Source of the DNA: Saltatorellus ferox
GTDB taxonomy: Bacteria > Planctomycetota > UBA1135 > GCA-002686595
Direction of reading: 5' to 3'
DNA length: 64,000 nt
Assembly (NCBI GenBank): GCA_007751475.1
Contig: CP036434.1
Coordinates: 806,001-870,000, forward strand
The notes beneath the pieces are model-generated. The model was not told the DNA's origin. It saw nothing but the letters and a program-made list of their open reading frames with translations, and ran no database searches. The position numbers and the translations under genes were made by a program. Below are positions 37,472 to 45,886 of the stretch, one piece after another; position 1 is the first letter of the stretch; each line of letters starts with the position of its first letter.

Positions 37472-37499
37472 GGGGGGGAACGGATCGGGGGGGGTGGGG
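37472..37499 (+). repeat. Clustered G-tracts (possible G-quadruplex)
   Basis: Runs of 7, 8 and 4 consecutive G occur within 28 bases on the plus strand, in the 149-base gap upstream of the unknown gene that precedes HD-GYP. In the transcript of that minus-strand gene the element would be C-rich. A DNA G-quadruplex on the template strand is possible. Confidence 0.45.
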
Positions 37500-37588
37500 A
37501 CGAGCTTGTTTCCCCCTTGTCGACCTCAGGCAGCTCGGAGCTGTTCGTCGACGCCGATCTCAGACCACGGGTGTTTCTGATTGGGGCA

Positions 37589-38167
37589 TCATGCCCCCGT
37601 TTCGTCGGCGTCCGATCCCAGGATGAGGCGTTTGAGGTCCTCGGGGAGCTCTCCGTCCTCCGCCAGCTGGGCTCGGAGGTACCCATCCTCGGGCTCCGCC
37701 CGGGATTCGATCACGTGGGCGGCGATCCCCAGGACACCTCCCACCAGCAGCACCACCGCCGAGTAGTTCATGTCCCAGGCGCCGAACGGCTGCAGCGTTC
37801 TCTCGGTGCTGCTCAGGAGCGTGAGCCCGAGTGCCGCACCGTAGAAGAGCGCCACGATGGCGCACTGAATCGGAATGGTCGTGAGCAGGCCCAGGGGCAG
37901 CCTGGTCCAGCCGCCGGAGCGAATGGCGTGCTTCCAGGCGCCCCACTTTCCGATCACGAACAGCGCAGCGAACGAAAGGCCCAGTGGCGCGATGATCCAG
38001 GGCGAGCGGAGCATGAAGCCTGCTGCCATGACGGCGCCGACGATCCAGAGGCCGCAAACGGCCCGGAGGACCATCGACGAGCGGGTGATGTTGGCGATGA
38101 CCATGTCGTCCTGGACCGCATCGGCGCGGTCTCCTCTTCGGTCATCGGCCTCGATCGAGCGCGCCAT
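37589..38167 (-). CDS. Four-helix membrane protein of unknown function
   Basis: 192 aa. Charged N-terminus of about 30 residues, then four hydrophobic segments (about 32-52, 57-74, 90-115, 130-148) and an acidic C-terminal tail of about 40 residues (ESRAEPEDGY, EDGELPEDLK). No family recognised and no catalytic motif visible. It is on the same strand as its neighbours, with gaps of 149 bases to the HD-GYP unit and 48 bases to the VF530-like gene. Confidence 0.65.
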   Translation of the reverse strand: MARSIEADDRRGDRADAVQDDMVIANITRSSMVLRAVCGLWIVGAVMAAGFMLRSPWIIAPLGLSFAALFVIGKWGAWKHAIRSGGWTRLPLGLLTTIPIQCAIVALFYGAALGLTLLSSTERTLQPFGAWDMNYSAVVLLVGGVLGIAAHVIESRAEPEDGYLRAQLAEDGELPEDLKRLILGSDADETGA

Positions 38168-38215
38168 GACTGAATTCCTGGCGCGGGATTCTCCAGACGG
38201 TCGACCGGGGCTCCG

Positions 38216-38464
38216 TCAGAGCGACCGGCGATTGTGACGCTCGATGGCGCGCTGGTCGGCGATCCAGAGCTCTTCCACCTGGCGGCGCGCCCAGTCGACC
38301 TTGCGCAGGAAGCGCAGGCTCGAAGTCAGCGACGGCTCGTAGGCGAAGCAGTTGATCTGGATCTCCTCGGCGAGGTTCTCGAAGCCTCGGCGCTCGATCA
38401 GGTCCTCCAGGATCGCCTTCAGCGTCATCCCGTGGAGTGGGTTCTTCGGTTGCTCTTGGGACAC
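38216..38464 (-). CDS. VF530-family (DUF2132) DNA-binding protein
   Basis: 82 aa from a GTG at 38464, giving VSQEQPKNPLHGMTL. The whole protein matches the VF530 family: the NPLHG leader, ILEDLIERRGFENLAEEI, the INCFAYEPS motif and SLRFLRKVDWARRQVEELW (split here as SLRFLRK and WARRQVEELW). Vibrio VF530 is a small double-stranded-DNA-binding protein of unclear function. The longer frame to 38578 adds a low-complexity leader overlapping the next gene and is discarded; an ATG at 38428 would lose the conserved NPLHG. Confidence 0.87.
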   Translation of the reverse strand: MSQEQPKNPLHGMTLKAILEDLIERRGFENLAEEIQINCFAYEPSLTSSLRFLRKVDWARRQVEELWIADQRAIERHNRRSL

Positions 38465-38538
38465 GTCGTTGGCTCCGGGTCGGGGGCGAAAGCGTAGCGA
38501 GGGGGCGCCTCTCGCGCTGGGGCCGAGGCTCCATTCTC

Positions 38539-40110
38539 TCAAGCTGGGTTCGCGAGCCGCAGGCCCTTCGGGATCCACACCCGGTCGAGCACGCTGAAGA
38601 GCGCCTGCGCGGCGAGCGCCATGGCGGCCGCCGGGACGGCGCCCTCCAGGATGAGCCCGTGGTCGTCCAGGCGGATCCCCGTCAGGATTGGCTGTCCGTA
38701 CCCGCCTGCTCCGATCAGCGCGCCGAGGGTCGCGAAACCAATGTTCAGGACGAGGGCAGTCTTGAGGCCCGCCAGGATCGTGCGGGAAGCGAGGGGAAGC
38801 TCGATGCTCAGGAGCCGTGAGCTGGCGGGTAGCCCGAGGGCGCGCGCTGACTCCTGGAGATCCGGGGAGAGGCTCCGCAGTCCATCGCAGGTGTTCCGCA
38901 CGATGGGAAGAAGGCTGTAGAGGAAGAGGGCCGCGATCGCGGCCACGGAGCCGGCGCCGACGCTGGGGAGGCCGAGGGCGGCGACCGGCTGGATCAGGAG
39001 GACGAGCAGCGCGAGCGCGGGGATCGTCTGGATCACGCCGACGACTCCGAGGATCACGGCGCCCAGACGCGACGCCTTGGCGGCGAGGACGCCCAGCGGC
39101 AGACCGATGAGCACCGCGAGAACGAACGAGAGTCGGACGAGCTGGAGGTGTTCCAGGGTCCTGCGCCAGATTCGCGCTCCGACCGATTTCGTCCCGGCGT
39201 CACGGGCGTCGCCCATGTCGATCGAGAGCGTGTCTTCCAGGAAGGACCCCGCCACCTGACTCTCGGGGATCCGCTCGAGTCGCGCCTTTGCGTTCATGGC
39301 CCTCATCGAGCGCTCGTCGAGCGTGCCCTCGAGGCGCAGGATCGAAGCCAGGAGCTCCGGGGCGCGGGTCGCGAGATCGAGGCGATACAGCAGGACCGCG
39401 TCGTAGCGCGGGAAGTGCGCGCGGTCATCTTCGAGGACGCGTAGCCCGTAGTACTCGATGTCGGCATCGGTCGTGTAAACGTCGACGCCGTCGATCTCGC
39501 CGGACGTCAGCTGGCGATAGGCGAGGTCGTGGTCCATGCCGGCGACGTTGGGCTGGGGCAGGCCGTAGGCCTGTCGTAGCGCTGGCCAGCCGTCCGCGCG
39601 GTCCATGAACTCCGAGCTGAACCCGAGGGCGAGGTCCGGATGACTGGCGAGGTCGGAGAGGGTCTCGATCCGAAGTTCCCGCGCGCGCTCCTCCAGCATG
39701 CCGATCCCGTAGCCGTTGTTGAAGCCGAGCGGCTCGGACAGCCCGATCCCGAGACGCTGGAGCGCCGTGCGCATCGGCTCGAGGTCGGCGGCCGGTGACG
39801 GGCTCCGGTCCGAGGGCTGGCTGCCCGCCAGGATCTCCTCCGCGATGGTCCCCGTGTACTCCGCGTACACGTCGATCGAGCCGCTCTTCAGCGCTTCGAA
39901 CAGGACGCGCGTGCCTCCGAGTTCGCGGGCGTGCAGGACCGGGACGCCTGCGTTCCGGGCCATCAGGGTGACGGCCTCGCCCAGCACCACGGACTCCGTG
40001 AACTTCTTGGATCCGACGCGGAATCCGTCGACGCGCTTCGAGAGCGGTACGAGCGTCAGCGCGAGCACGGAGATCGCTGCCAGGGCCGCTCTCGAGCGGA
40101 GCCACTTCAA
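38539..40110 (-). CDS. Osmoprotectant-type ABC transporter, binding protein fused to permease
   Basis: 523 aa. Signal-anchor at the N-terminus (about 8-22), then an OpuAC/ProX-type binding domain (about 28-290; VGSKKFTESVVLGE, YAEYTGTI, DVYTTDADIEYYGL), then an OpuB/ProW-type permease domain (about 300-510) with about five helices and the conserved PLASRTILAGLKTALVLNIG region (EAA loop, quoted in part). Fusions of these domains are known, but the order binding-domain-first is the less usual one; many Firmicute versions have the permease first. Glycine betaine, choline or carnitine are likely substrates by family. The ATPase gene is 10 bases upstream, forming a two-gene transporter. Confidence 0.9.
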   Translation of the reverse strand: MKWLRSRAALAAISVLALTLVPLSKRVDGFRVGSKKFTESVVLGEAVTLMARNAGVPVLHARELGGTRVLFEALKSGSIDVYAEYTGTIAEEILAGSQPSDRSPSPAADLEPMRTALQRLGIGLSEPLGFNNGYGIGMLEERARELRIETLSDLASHPDLALGFSSEFMDRADGWPALRQAYGLPQPNVAGMDHDLAYRQLTSGEIDGVDVYTTDADIEYYGLRVLEDDRAHFPRYDAVLLYRLDLATRAPELLASILRLEGTLDERSMRAMNAKARLERIPESQVAGSFLEDTLSIDMGDARDAGTKSVGARIWRRTLEHLQLVRLSFVLAVLIGLPLGVLAAKASRLGAVILGVVGVIQTIPALALLVLLIQPVAALGLPSVGAGSVAAIAALFLYSLLPIVRNTCDGLRSLSPDLQESARALGLPASSRLLSIELPLASRTILAGLKTALVLNIGFATLGALIGAGGYGQPILTGIRLDDHGLILEGAVPAAAMALAAQALFSVLDRVWIPKGLRLANPA

Positions 40111-40120
40111 AGGCCGTCCC

Positions 40121-40867
40121 TCAAGCGGATGCTCCGGAGGCGAACGCCGGGCGTTGAGCGCTGACGAAGCGCGTGACGAAGGGGGCCGCGGGCCGTTCCA
40201 CGAGGTCCTCGTAGGTGCCGATCTGGAGCATGCGTCCGGCCTGCATCAGGACGATGGAATCCGCGAAGTAGCGCGCCTCCATGAGGTCGTGGGTGACGAG
40301 CACGACCGTCTTGCCGAGGGAGCGGAATGCGTGGCGCAGATCCTCTTGGAGTTCCGCGCGGACGATGGGGTCGAGGGCGCCGAGCGGTTCGTCGAGGAGC
40401 AGGACGTCCGGGTCGAGCATGAGCGCACGCATGAGCGCGACCCGCTGCTGCTGTCCACCGCTCATCTCCAGGGGATAGCGCTGGAGGAGAGCCTCGTCCA
40501 GCCTGGCGGTGTTCGCAAGTTCCACGACCCGCGCCTGGATCCAGTCGGCGTCGCGGCCGAGGTGCCGAGCCAGAAGGGTGACGTTGCCCTCGGCGGTGAG
40601 GTGGGGGAAGAGGCCGCCGCCCTGGATCACGTAGCCGAGGCGTTGCCGCAAGGAAGCGCTCGTGAGGGGCGTGACGGGTTCCCCCTGGAAGCAGACCTGG
40701 CCCGAGGTGGGCGGCAGAAGGCCGAGCATCATGCGCAGGAGCGTGGACTTGCCGCAGCCGCTCGGCCCGATCAGGACGGTGGTCTCTTGCGCCGCAATCT
40801 CCAGGTCGAGGTCTTCGACAGCGGCCGCGTCCCCGAAGGACTTTGCAACTTTCTTCAGGCTGATCAC
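40121..40867 (-). CDS. ABC transporter ATPase, OpuCA/ProV-like
   Basis: 248 aa from a GTG at 40867 (VISLKKVAKSFG); the longer frame to 40975 is possible but adds a leader unlike the family. Walker A GPSGCGKST, Q-loop YVIQGGGLFPH, signature MSGGQQQR, Walker B LLLDEPLGALDP and switch His in LVTHD are all intact. The CBS domains found at the end of many OpuA/ProV ATPases are absent, so osmotic gating by CBS is not expected here. It pairs with the fused binding-protein/permease encoded 10 bases downstream. Confidence 0.93.
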   Translation of the reverse strand: MISLKKVAKSFGDAAAVEDLDLEIAAQETTVLIGPSGCGKSTLLRMMLGLLPPTSGQVCFQGEPVTPLTSASLRQRLGYVIQGGGLFPHLTAEGNVTLLARHLGRDADWIQARVVELANTARLDEALLQRYPLEMSGGQQQRVALMRALMLDPDVLLLDEPLGALDPIVRAELQEDLRHAFRSLGKTVVLVTHDLMEARYFADSIVLMQAGRMLQIGTYEDLVERPAAPFVTRFVSAQRPAFASGASA

Positions 40868-41324
40868 GGAGTGCCGAGGATAGTGGACGGAGCCTGCAAC
40901 GCGGAGTCGTCGCGACGCTTCGTTGTAACGGTCACGTAGGAACGTAGGGTGAGAGCGTTCGGTAACCGCACACATTGCGCTGTGCGGGTGCGCACGGAAA
41001 CGTTCGGCGACACCCGTCCATTGACCCGTTCTTCATCGCAGCGGAACGGCGGCTTACCAGCGATTTGCCTTCATTCCCCGCGCGACGTTTCAGCGACGCA
41101 ATTGTTCTGGCATTCGGTGAAGAGTTTCGACTTTTCGTCCGTAATTCACACTGCCGGTGACACTCCTTGGGTGGAACCTGCGAACGCCTGCCGGACCATC
41201 CACCCAGACCTCTTCCTGTCGTCTCGGTCGCCTGCCAGTACCGATCTCGGCCCGCCAAACCCCACGAAGTCCAGGTCTCACGACCTGCCCTCTACCGGCG
41301 ACACTCCATGTCGCTCGCCTTGCC
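40868..41324. other. Divergent intergenic region, 457 bp
   Basis: This lies between the ABC ATPase gene (minus) and the secreted pseudo-protease gene (plus). It is locally more A/T-rich than its surroundings near 41085-41160, so promoters are likely here, but I could not settle a -35/-10 pair. No RNA gene or repeat was seen. Open frames crossing it are short and low in quality. Confidence 0.5.
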
Positions 41325-42608
41325 ATGAAGCCTCTTTTTCCCCTGAGGACCGCCGCATCCCTGGTGGCCCTTACCGTCCTCGCCGCTCCGCTCGCAGTCG
41401 CGCTCGCCAACCCGGTCGCCAGCCCGTTCGCCAGCCCGTTCGCCAGCCCGTTCGCCAGCCCGTTCGTCTGGGCTCCGCCCGCTCCCTTTTCGTCCGCTGG
41501 AGCCGCCCTCCGTACCGGCACCACGGACTCTCCCCTGGTTCTCTGGAAGGGTAAGCTGACCCCCCTGGCTTCCCTGGACGACGATGTGAAGCCCGAGCAC
41601 CTGGAGGCCGTACGGGTCCAGATCGACCGCTACGCCCCCTGGATCCAGGAAAACGGCTACCAGATCGCTCTCACGGACGACGCACGGGTGCTATTGATCA
41701 CGTCGAGCGAGAAGCTGGCCAAGGACCGGTTGAAGCTCGTCGGCAAGACGCTCGAGACGTTCGACAAGATCATCCCCGCTCCCGACCGTTCGGGCTCCGA
41801 GGAGACCTTCCGGGACGGTGCCTGGGGAGTGCGCGAGCACGTTCCGGACGCCGAGCCCGTGGTGCTCATCGAGCTGGACAGCGGCGAGCACTATCAGTCG
41901 CTCCTCGGATCCCTCGCGAAGTCGGAGCCCCGGGCGCAGACCTGGACGAGCATCCACGCTTCCCAGCCGGGTTTCGACGAGGTCAGCGTCATGGCGGCCG
42001 CGTGGCAGTCCGCTCCTGCCGGATTCGAAGTCGGTGACGTCTGGCGCTCCGAGAACGAACTCGTGAACCGCCTGAGCCGCATGCTCATGTACCGTTCCTT
42101 CGGCCCGCAGCCGGTTTGGCTCAGCCAGGCCTCGGCCTGGGCGGTCGAGCAGGACGTCATGGACGACATCTACTGCTTTCCATATCGCCATGAATTCGTG
42201 AGCGTGACGGAACACACGGGTTGGGAATCCAGGCTCAGCAACGAATTCAAGAAGCGCCAGGCAAAGCCGCTCCAGATCGACGAGTTCGCCGACTGGGACC
42301 GAGGCGTGTGGGACCTCGACCACGCCGCCTGCTCATGGGGCTTCGTCCAGTTCCTCGTGAAGCACAAACCCGGGTCGCTCTCGGCTCTCGCCGAGGCGAA
42401 CCGAATCGCCTACAAGGCTGGCTTCACCGTCGAGGACGGCGACGGAAACTGGTCCACCAACCCCGCCTTCGAAGTGCCGCAGGAGACTCAACTCAGCGCA
42501 CTCCTCGAGATCGCCGGTGAGGACGTCATGGACGAGGCGTCCGAGTACTTCCGAAGCTGGAAGCGCTACAAGCCGGCCAAGAAGAAGTCCGCCAGGCGTA
42601 AGCGCTGA
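41325..42608 (+). CDS. Secreted protein resembling a degenerate peptidase-MA (gluzincin) fold
   Basis: 427 aa from the ATG at 41325. Signal peptide about 1-28 (AASLVALTVLAAPLAVALA), then four exact ASPF repeats and a Pro-rich linker. The body resembles DUF1570/peptidase-MA-like proteins: an early strand region LLITSSEKLAKDRL, then NELVNRLSRMLM at the position where HExxH is expected, then PVWLSQASAWAVEQDV where family proteases have P.WL.EG.A. Both His and the downstream Glu are replaced, so a zinc site cannot form. The C-terminus is strongly basic (KPAKKKSARRKR). It is probably a non-catalytic, exported binding protein. The homology call is by pattern only. Confidence 0.65.
   Translation: MKPLFPLRTAASLVALTVLAAPLAVALANPVASPFASPFASPFASPFVWAPPAPFSSAGAALRTGTTDSPLVLWKGKLTPLASLDDDVKPEHLEAVRVQIDRYAPWIQENGYQIALTDDARVLLITSSEKLAKDRLKLVGKTLETFDKIIPAPDRSGSEETFRDGAWGVREHVPDAEPVVLIELDSGEHYQSLLGSLAKSEPRAQTWTSIHASQPGFDEVSVMAAAWQSAPAGFEVGDVWRSENELVNRLSRMLMYRSFGPQPVWLSQASAWAVEQDVMDDIYCFPYRHEFVSVTEHTGWESRLSNEFKKRQAKPLQIDEFADWDRGVWDLDHAACSWGFVQFLVKHKPGSLSALAEANRIAYKAGFTVEDGDGNWSTNPAFEVPQETQLSALLEIAGEDVMDEASEYFRSWKRYKPAKKKSARRKR
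41418..41465 (+). repeat. Four perfect 12-bp tandem repeats inside a coding region
   Basis: The unit GCCAGCCCGTTC (Ala-Ser-Pro-Phe) occurs four times without mismatch, codon-phased, right after the signal peptide of the secreted pseudo-protease. Exact nucleotide identity suggests recent slippage expansion, so copy number may vary between strains. Confidence 0.85.
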
Positions 42609-42639
42609 CCTCGGCCCGCATGCGCTCCGGGAAATGGAG

Positions 42640-42716
42640 TGGTAGCGGATACAGGATTCGAACCTGCGACCTCCTGGTCCCAAACCAGGCGCGCTACCAA
42701 ACTGCGCCAATCCGCT
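42640..42716 (-). tRNA. tRNA-Pro (anticodon TGG), CCA encoded
   Basis: The minus strand folds into a full cloverleaf: 7-bp acceptor AGCGGAT/ATCCGCT, D-arm GCGC with AGTTTGGTA loop, anticodon stem CCTGG/CCAGG around loop TTTGGGA (anticodon TGG), variable AGGTC, T-arm GCAGG/CCTGT with TTCGAAT loop, discriminator A and encoded CCA (42640-42642). No intron or mismatch beyond a G-T pair in the T stem. No integrase or partial copy of the tRNA end is nearby, so there is no sign of an integrated element here. Confidence 0.96.
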
Positions 42717-42741
42717 CCAATTCCTGTCTCCAGGTGCCGGG

Positions 42742-42747
42742 AGTATA
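42742..42747 (-). promoter_or_regulatory. Possible -10 box for tRNA-Pro
   Basis: On the minus strand TATACT lies 25 bases upstream of the tRNA 5' end, a sensible distance for a short leader. No good -35 match is seen 16-18 bases further upstream. Confidence 0.35.
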
Positions 42748-42818
42748 GATCAAAGGTCGTGCTCTGAGGAGCCGCCCATCCGGCGAATCTCTTCGGACCG
42801 ACCGGCGAGGAGATCCCC

Positions 42819-42845
42819 AAGCGCTGCTTCAGGCAGCGCTTTTTC
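42819..42845 (+). terminator. Rho-independent terminator
   Basis: AAGCGCTGC pairs with GCAGCGCTT across a TTCAG loop and is followed by further T residues. This is the clearest intrinsic terminator in the window. It reads on the plus strand, 210 bases past the secreted pseudo-protease gene and beyond the oppositely oriented tRNA, so it shields the next plus-strand gene from read-through. Confidence 0.75.
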
Positions 42846-43018
42846 TTGATCTGTCGCGCCGCCGGGCACGATCTAAGGTTTCTTGGCACCTTGGTCCCCT
42901 GGTCCTCGCATGGCCATCCGGACGGGGTCGCCGCGCGCTTCTACGAGGGCTTCCCCTGTCCAGCCAGGCACCCGTCTTCCGCGTTCCCTCCGACTTGCCC
43001 ACGACCATTCCGCCCGCC

Positions 43019-44617
43019 ATGTCCTCCCTCCGCCTTGCTGCCCTGCTTCTGATCGTCTCCCCTGGCCTGCCGCTCTCCCATGCGGTCGCGACCCCTTCAT
43101 GGATCGCTGCGCCGTCGGAACCCGCGGTCAATGCGGCCCAGGATGGACAGCTCCGCTACGTCGGCGATGGGCTCACCATCCTGGTCACCTCCTTCGACGA
43201 GGCGACCCTGAAAGCGGCCGGAACCATCACACTCCCGGGGGATTCGGCCCGGCCCTTCACCCTCCAGCTGACCGTGGAGGCCGACGGCACCCAGACCGGC
43301 AAGGGCGAGGTCGAAGGCGAGCGCCTCAAGCGTCGCCTGAAGACCCGCGAAAAAGCGGACGGCAGCATCGAGGTCACCTACCGCGCGAAGCGTTACACGG
43401 TGTCGCTCCAGACCGAAGGCGGCGGCGTACCGCCCGTGATCCCCCCGGTCACGCCGACGCCCGGCCCTGGCCAGGCTGGCCAGGCTGGTCACAACGGCGG
43501 CCCGCGACCGAGCGGAACGGTTCGCCTTCGCAAGCACACCTTCCACGACCCCGGCGTCAACGGGATCGCTTCCCACACGGTGCTCGTACCAGATGGCTGG
43601 AAAGCGGAAGGAGGCCCCTTCTGGTTGAACTCCAACTTCTTCAAGGTCATGCCGAGCCGCGACATCACCGTCAAGTCACCCGAGGGAGTCAGCGTGCGCG
43701 TCGAGCCGACCTTCATGGCCAGGGACTATGTGCCCGTGCCAGGTAGCGGGTTCCGGCGGCCCCAGGAAGGGCAAAGCGACGACGGCATCCCGATTCTCTA
43801 CATGCCGACCGACATCGAGGGATGGAAGCGTCTCCTGCTGGAGAAGTCGATGCCCGAGGCGCACCCGAAGGCGACCAACGTGCGCGTGAAAACCGCCACG
43901 GTGATCGAAGATCTGACGCAGCAGCTCCACAAGGGCCAGGCTCAGTTACGGGCCATGGCCGATCAGAACAACGTCATGAACCATCAGATGGGCATGCACG
44001 AATTCGTCGATGGCTGGGTCATGGGCTTCGAGCTCACGTTCACGGTCGACGGACAGGAGTTCGAGGAGGCCAGACTCATCGCGGTCAACTGCAGCGGGCT
44101 CGACAGCCAGATCACCGGTCGAACGCTGACGTGGGACATGCCCCTTGCCCTGACGTTCACCGCGCCAGCGGGCCGGCTCGAGAAGGAGCTACCGCTGCTC
44201 CTGACGGTCATGAACTCGGTCCAGGAGACGAGGCCCTGGATGGAGAACCGCGCGCAGCTCTTCGCCAAGATCATGAAGATCTCGCACCAGGTGGCCATGG
44301 ACAACCTGCGCGCCGCGGGGGAGCGTTCGAAGATCATGGCCAGCGCCTACGACGAGATCAACGAGGGCTCGATGGCGGGCTACCGCAGCCGCAACGCCAG
44401 CACGGACCGGAGCCAGGACCGGATCGTCAACTCCATCCACGAGACCGACTACTACACGGTCCCCGGGTCGAGTACCCACGTTCAGCTACCGAGTGGCTAC
44501 GACCACGTCTATTCGAACGGCGGGGACGAGTACATCCTGACCAACGATGCGCTCTTCGATCCGGCGGTGGAGCTTCAGAACGGAAACTGGACCGCGATGC
44601 AGACGGCCCGCCGCTGA
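43019..44617 (+). CDS. Secreted protein of unknown function
   Basis: 532 aa from the ATG at 43019. Signal peptide about 1-26 (LAALLLIVSPGLPL). A small beta-rich domain (about 30-140) is followed by a Pro/Gly linker (VIPPVTPTPGPGQAGQAGHN) and a larger domain (about 165-532). The larger domain contains GIPILYMP, a helix-rich middle (ENRAQLFAKIMKISHQVAMD) and a conserved-looking end with HETDYYTVPG and YSNGGDEYILTND. No family recognised. The gene starts about 175 bases after the intrinsic terminator and is convergent with the ATP-grasp gene, 13 bases apart. Confidence 0.75.
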   Translation: MSSLRLAALLLIVSPGLPLSHAVATPSWIAAPSEPAVNAAQDGQLRYVGDGLTILVTSFDEATLKAAGTITLPGDSARPFTLQLTVEADGTQTGKGEVEGERLKRRLKTREKADGSIEVTYRAKRYTVSLQTEGGGVPPVIPPVTPTPGPGQAGQAGHNGGPRPSGTVRLRKHTFHDPGVNGIASHTVLVPDGWKAEGGPFWLNSNFFKVMPSRDITVKSPEGVSVRVEPTFMARDYVPVPGSGFRRPQEGQSDDGIPILYMPTDIEGWKRLLLEKSMPEAHPKATNVRVKTATVIEDLTQQLHKGQAQLRAMADQNNVMNHQMGMHEFVDGWVMGFELTFTVDGQEFEEARLIAVNCSGLDSQITGRTLTWDMPLALTFTAPAGRLEKELPLLLTVMNSVQETRPWMENRAQLFAKIMKISHQVAMDNLRAAGERSKIMASAYDEINEGSMAGYRSRNASTDRSQDRIVNSIHETDYYTVPGSSTHVQLPSGYDHVYSNGGDEYILTNDALFDPAVELQNGNWTAMQTARR

Positions 44618-44630
44618 GCGGAAGGCGAGG

Positions 44631-45800
44631 TCACGCCGGCTGGACCGTCAGCTTGAGGGCTCGGCGCGCTGCGCGCAGTGCGTCCGCCACTTCATCGGGA
44701 GTCTCGCCTCGAACGTCGATGTGACCGATGTCCTGGCCGCTGCCTATCCGGCGGGAGATCACGTCCCCTTCGGCCACTCGCAGGAGAACCTTCCGCACGA
44801 GCGGCGTCGCCTCTGCGGCCTCCAGGCCCTCGATCCTGTTGAGCACCCCGGCGCCCGGATGCAGGATCCATGTGCCCGCCGCCTGCCCGGGCGCGGCCGG
44901 AAACGTCACGTCGCGGCCGAGGCCGAGCCGCAGGATCGTGCCGTAGGGATCGAAGCCCCAGGCCGCCTGGATCAGGGGCATCAGGCGGCCGCCGGGCGGG
45001 CGCGCGCCGAGTTCGCCGAAGACGGGCCCTTCTTCGGTCAGGAAGACCTCCATGTGCGCCATCCCGTGCCGCAGGCCCAGGGCGTTGCAGGCGCTCTGAA
45101 GCAGGGCGTGGAGCTCCTCGATCTGGGCGGCGGAAACGCCTGATGGAACGATGTTCGCGTGGAGCGGAACGAGGTAACGGGTCGTGGAAACGAAGCGCAC
45201 GACTCCGTCCTGGAGGAAGCCCTCGACGCTCATCTCGGTCCCGCGGACGAACGACTCGGCGAGGTCGTGCTCGGCGAGTCCGCCCTGCACCTCGTCGACG
45301 CTGCGCGCGATCAGGAGGCCACGGCTGCCGGAAGAGCACGCGTTCTTCATCACCAGGGGGAGCCCGAGGCGCTCCACCAGCTGCTCGGCGTTCGTCCCCG
45401 GCGTGATCTCCTCGTGCCGGGCGCATCGGATGCCCGCGTCCATCATGGCCCGCTTCATCACTCGCTTGTCGCTACACCGCTCGGCCGTCGCCACGTCGCT
45501 GCCGACGGCGCCGAGCGCCTTGCGCAGGTGAGCGGCGGGCAGGACGGCGCCTTCCGTCAGGGCGAGCACGGCCGTCACCTCGCGTCCATCGAGCGCCCGA
45601 AGGACGGTGCCGATCAGCGCCTCGGGCGGTCCGTCCCAGGGGCACTCCACCGACAGAGCGAGGCGCTTCGAGAAGTCCGAAGGCGGCGGCCGCCGGTTGA
45701 TGACGGCGAGCTCGACCCCGAGGTGCTCGGCGGCGCGCATGATCCCGGCGCGGAAGCCGACGAGAACGACGAGCGGTTTCTTCGGCGAATCCTGACCCAT
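44631..45800 (-). CDS. ATP-grasp-domain enzyme
   Basis: 389 aa. The N-terminal pre-ATP-grasp Rossmann-like domain begins PLVVLVGFRAGIM (quoted in part). The ATP-grasp core has LGLPLVMKNACSSGSRG (ATP-binding Lys and flexible loop, about 150), MSVEGF, and the metal-binding end GELGARPPGG (about 272-281). The C-terminal domain resembles the biotin-carboxylase-type C-terminal fold. Members ligate a carboxylate to an amine or thiol using ATP (amino-acid ligases, PurK/PurT-like enzymes). The genomic setting has no pathway neighbours, so the product is unknown. It is convergent with the preceding secreted protein gene. Confidence 0.88.
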   Translation of the reverse strand: MGQDSPKKPLVVLVGFRAGIMRAAEHLGVELAVINRRPPPSDFSKRLALSVECPWDGPPEALIGTVLRALDGREVTAVLALTEGAVLPAAHLRKALGAVGSDVATAERCSDKRVMKRAMMDAGIRCARHEEITPGTNAEQLVERLGLPLVMKNACSSGSRGLLIARSVDEVQGGLAEHDLAESFVRGTEMSVEGFLQDGVVRFVSTTRYLVPLHANIVPSGVSAAQIEELHALLQSACNALGLRHGMAHMEVFLTEEGPVFGELGARPPGGRLMPLIQAAWGFDPYGTILRLGLGRDVTFPAAPGQAAGTWILHPGAGVLNRIEGLEAAEATPLVRKVLLRVAEGDVISRRIGSGQDIGHIDVRGETPDEVADALRAARRALKLTVQPA

Positions 45801-45886
45801 GGCACGAGTTCAAAGACCCGGGGCCACGGCTGTCAAGGACCAATCGAGGAGCCGGAGTGGAGTGTGCCACCCGGCCCCTCTTCGGA

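Noticed and set aside
42640..42716. tRNA-Pro as an integration site of a mobile element
   Set aside because: No integrase, no duplicated tRNA end and no foreign-looking cargo on either side.
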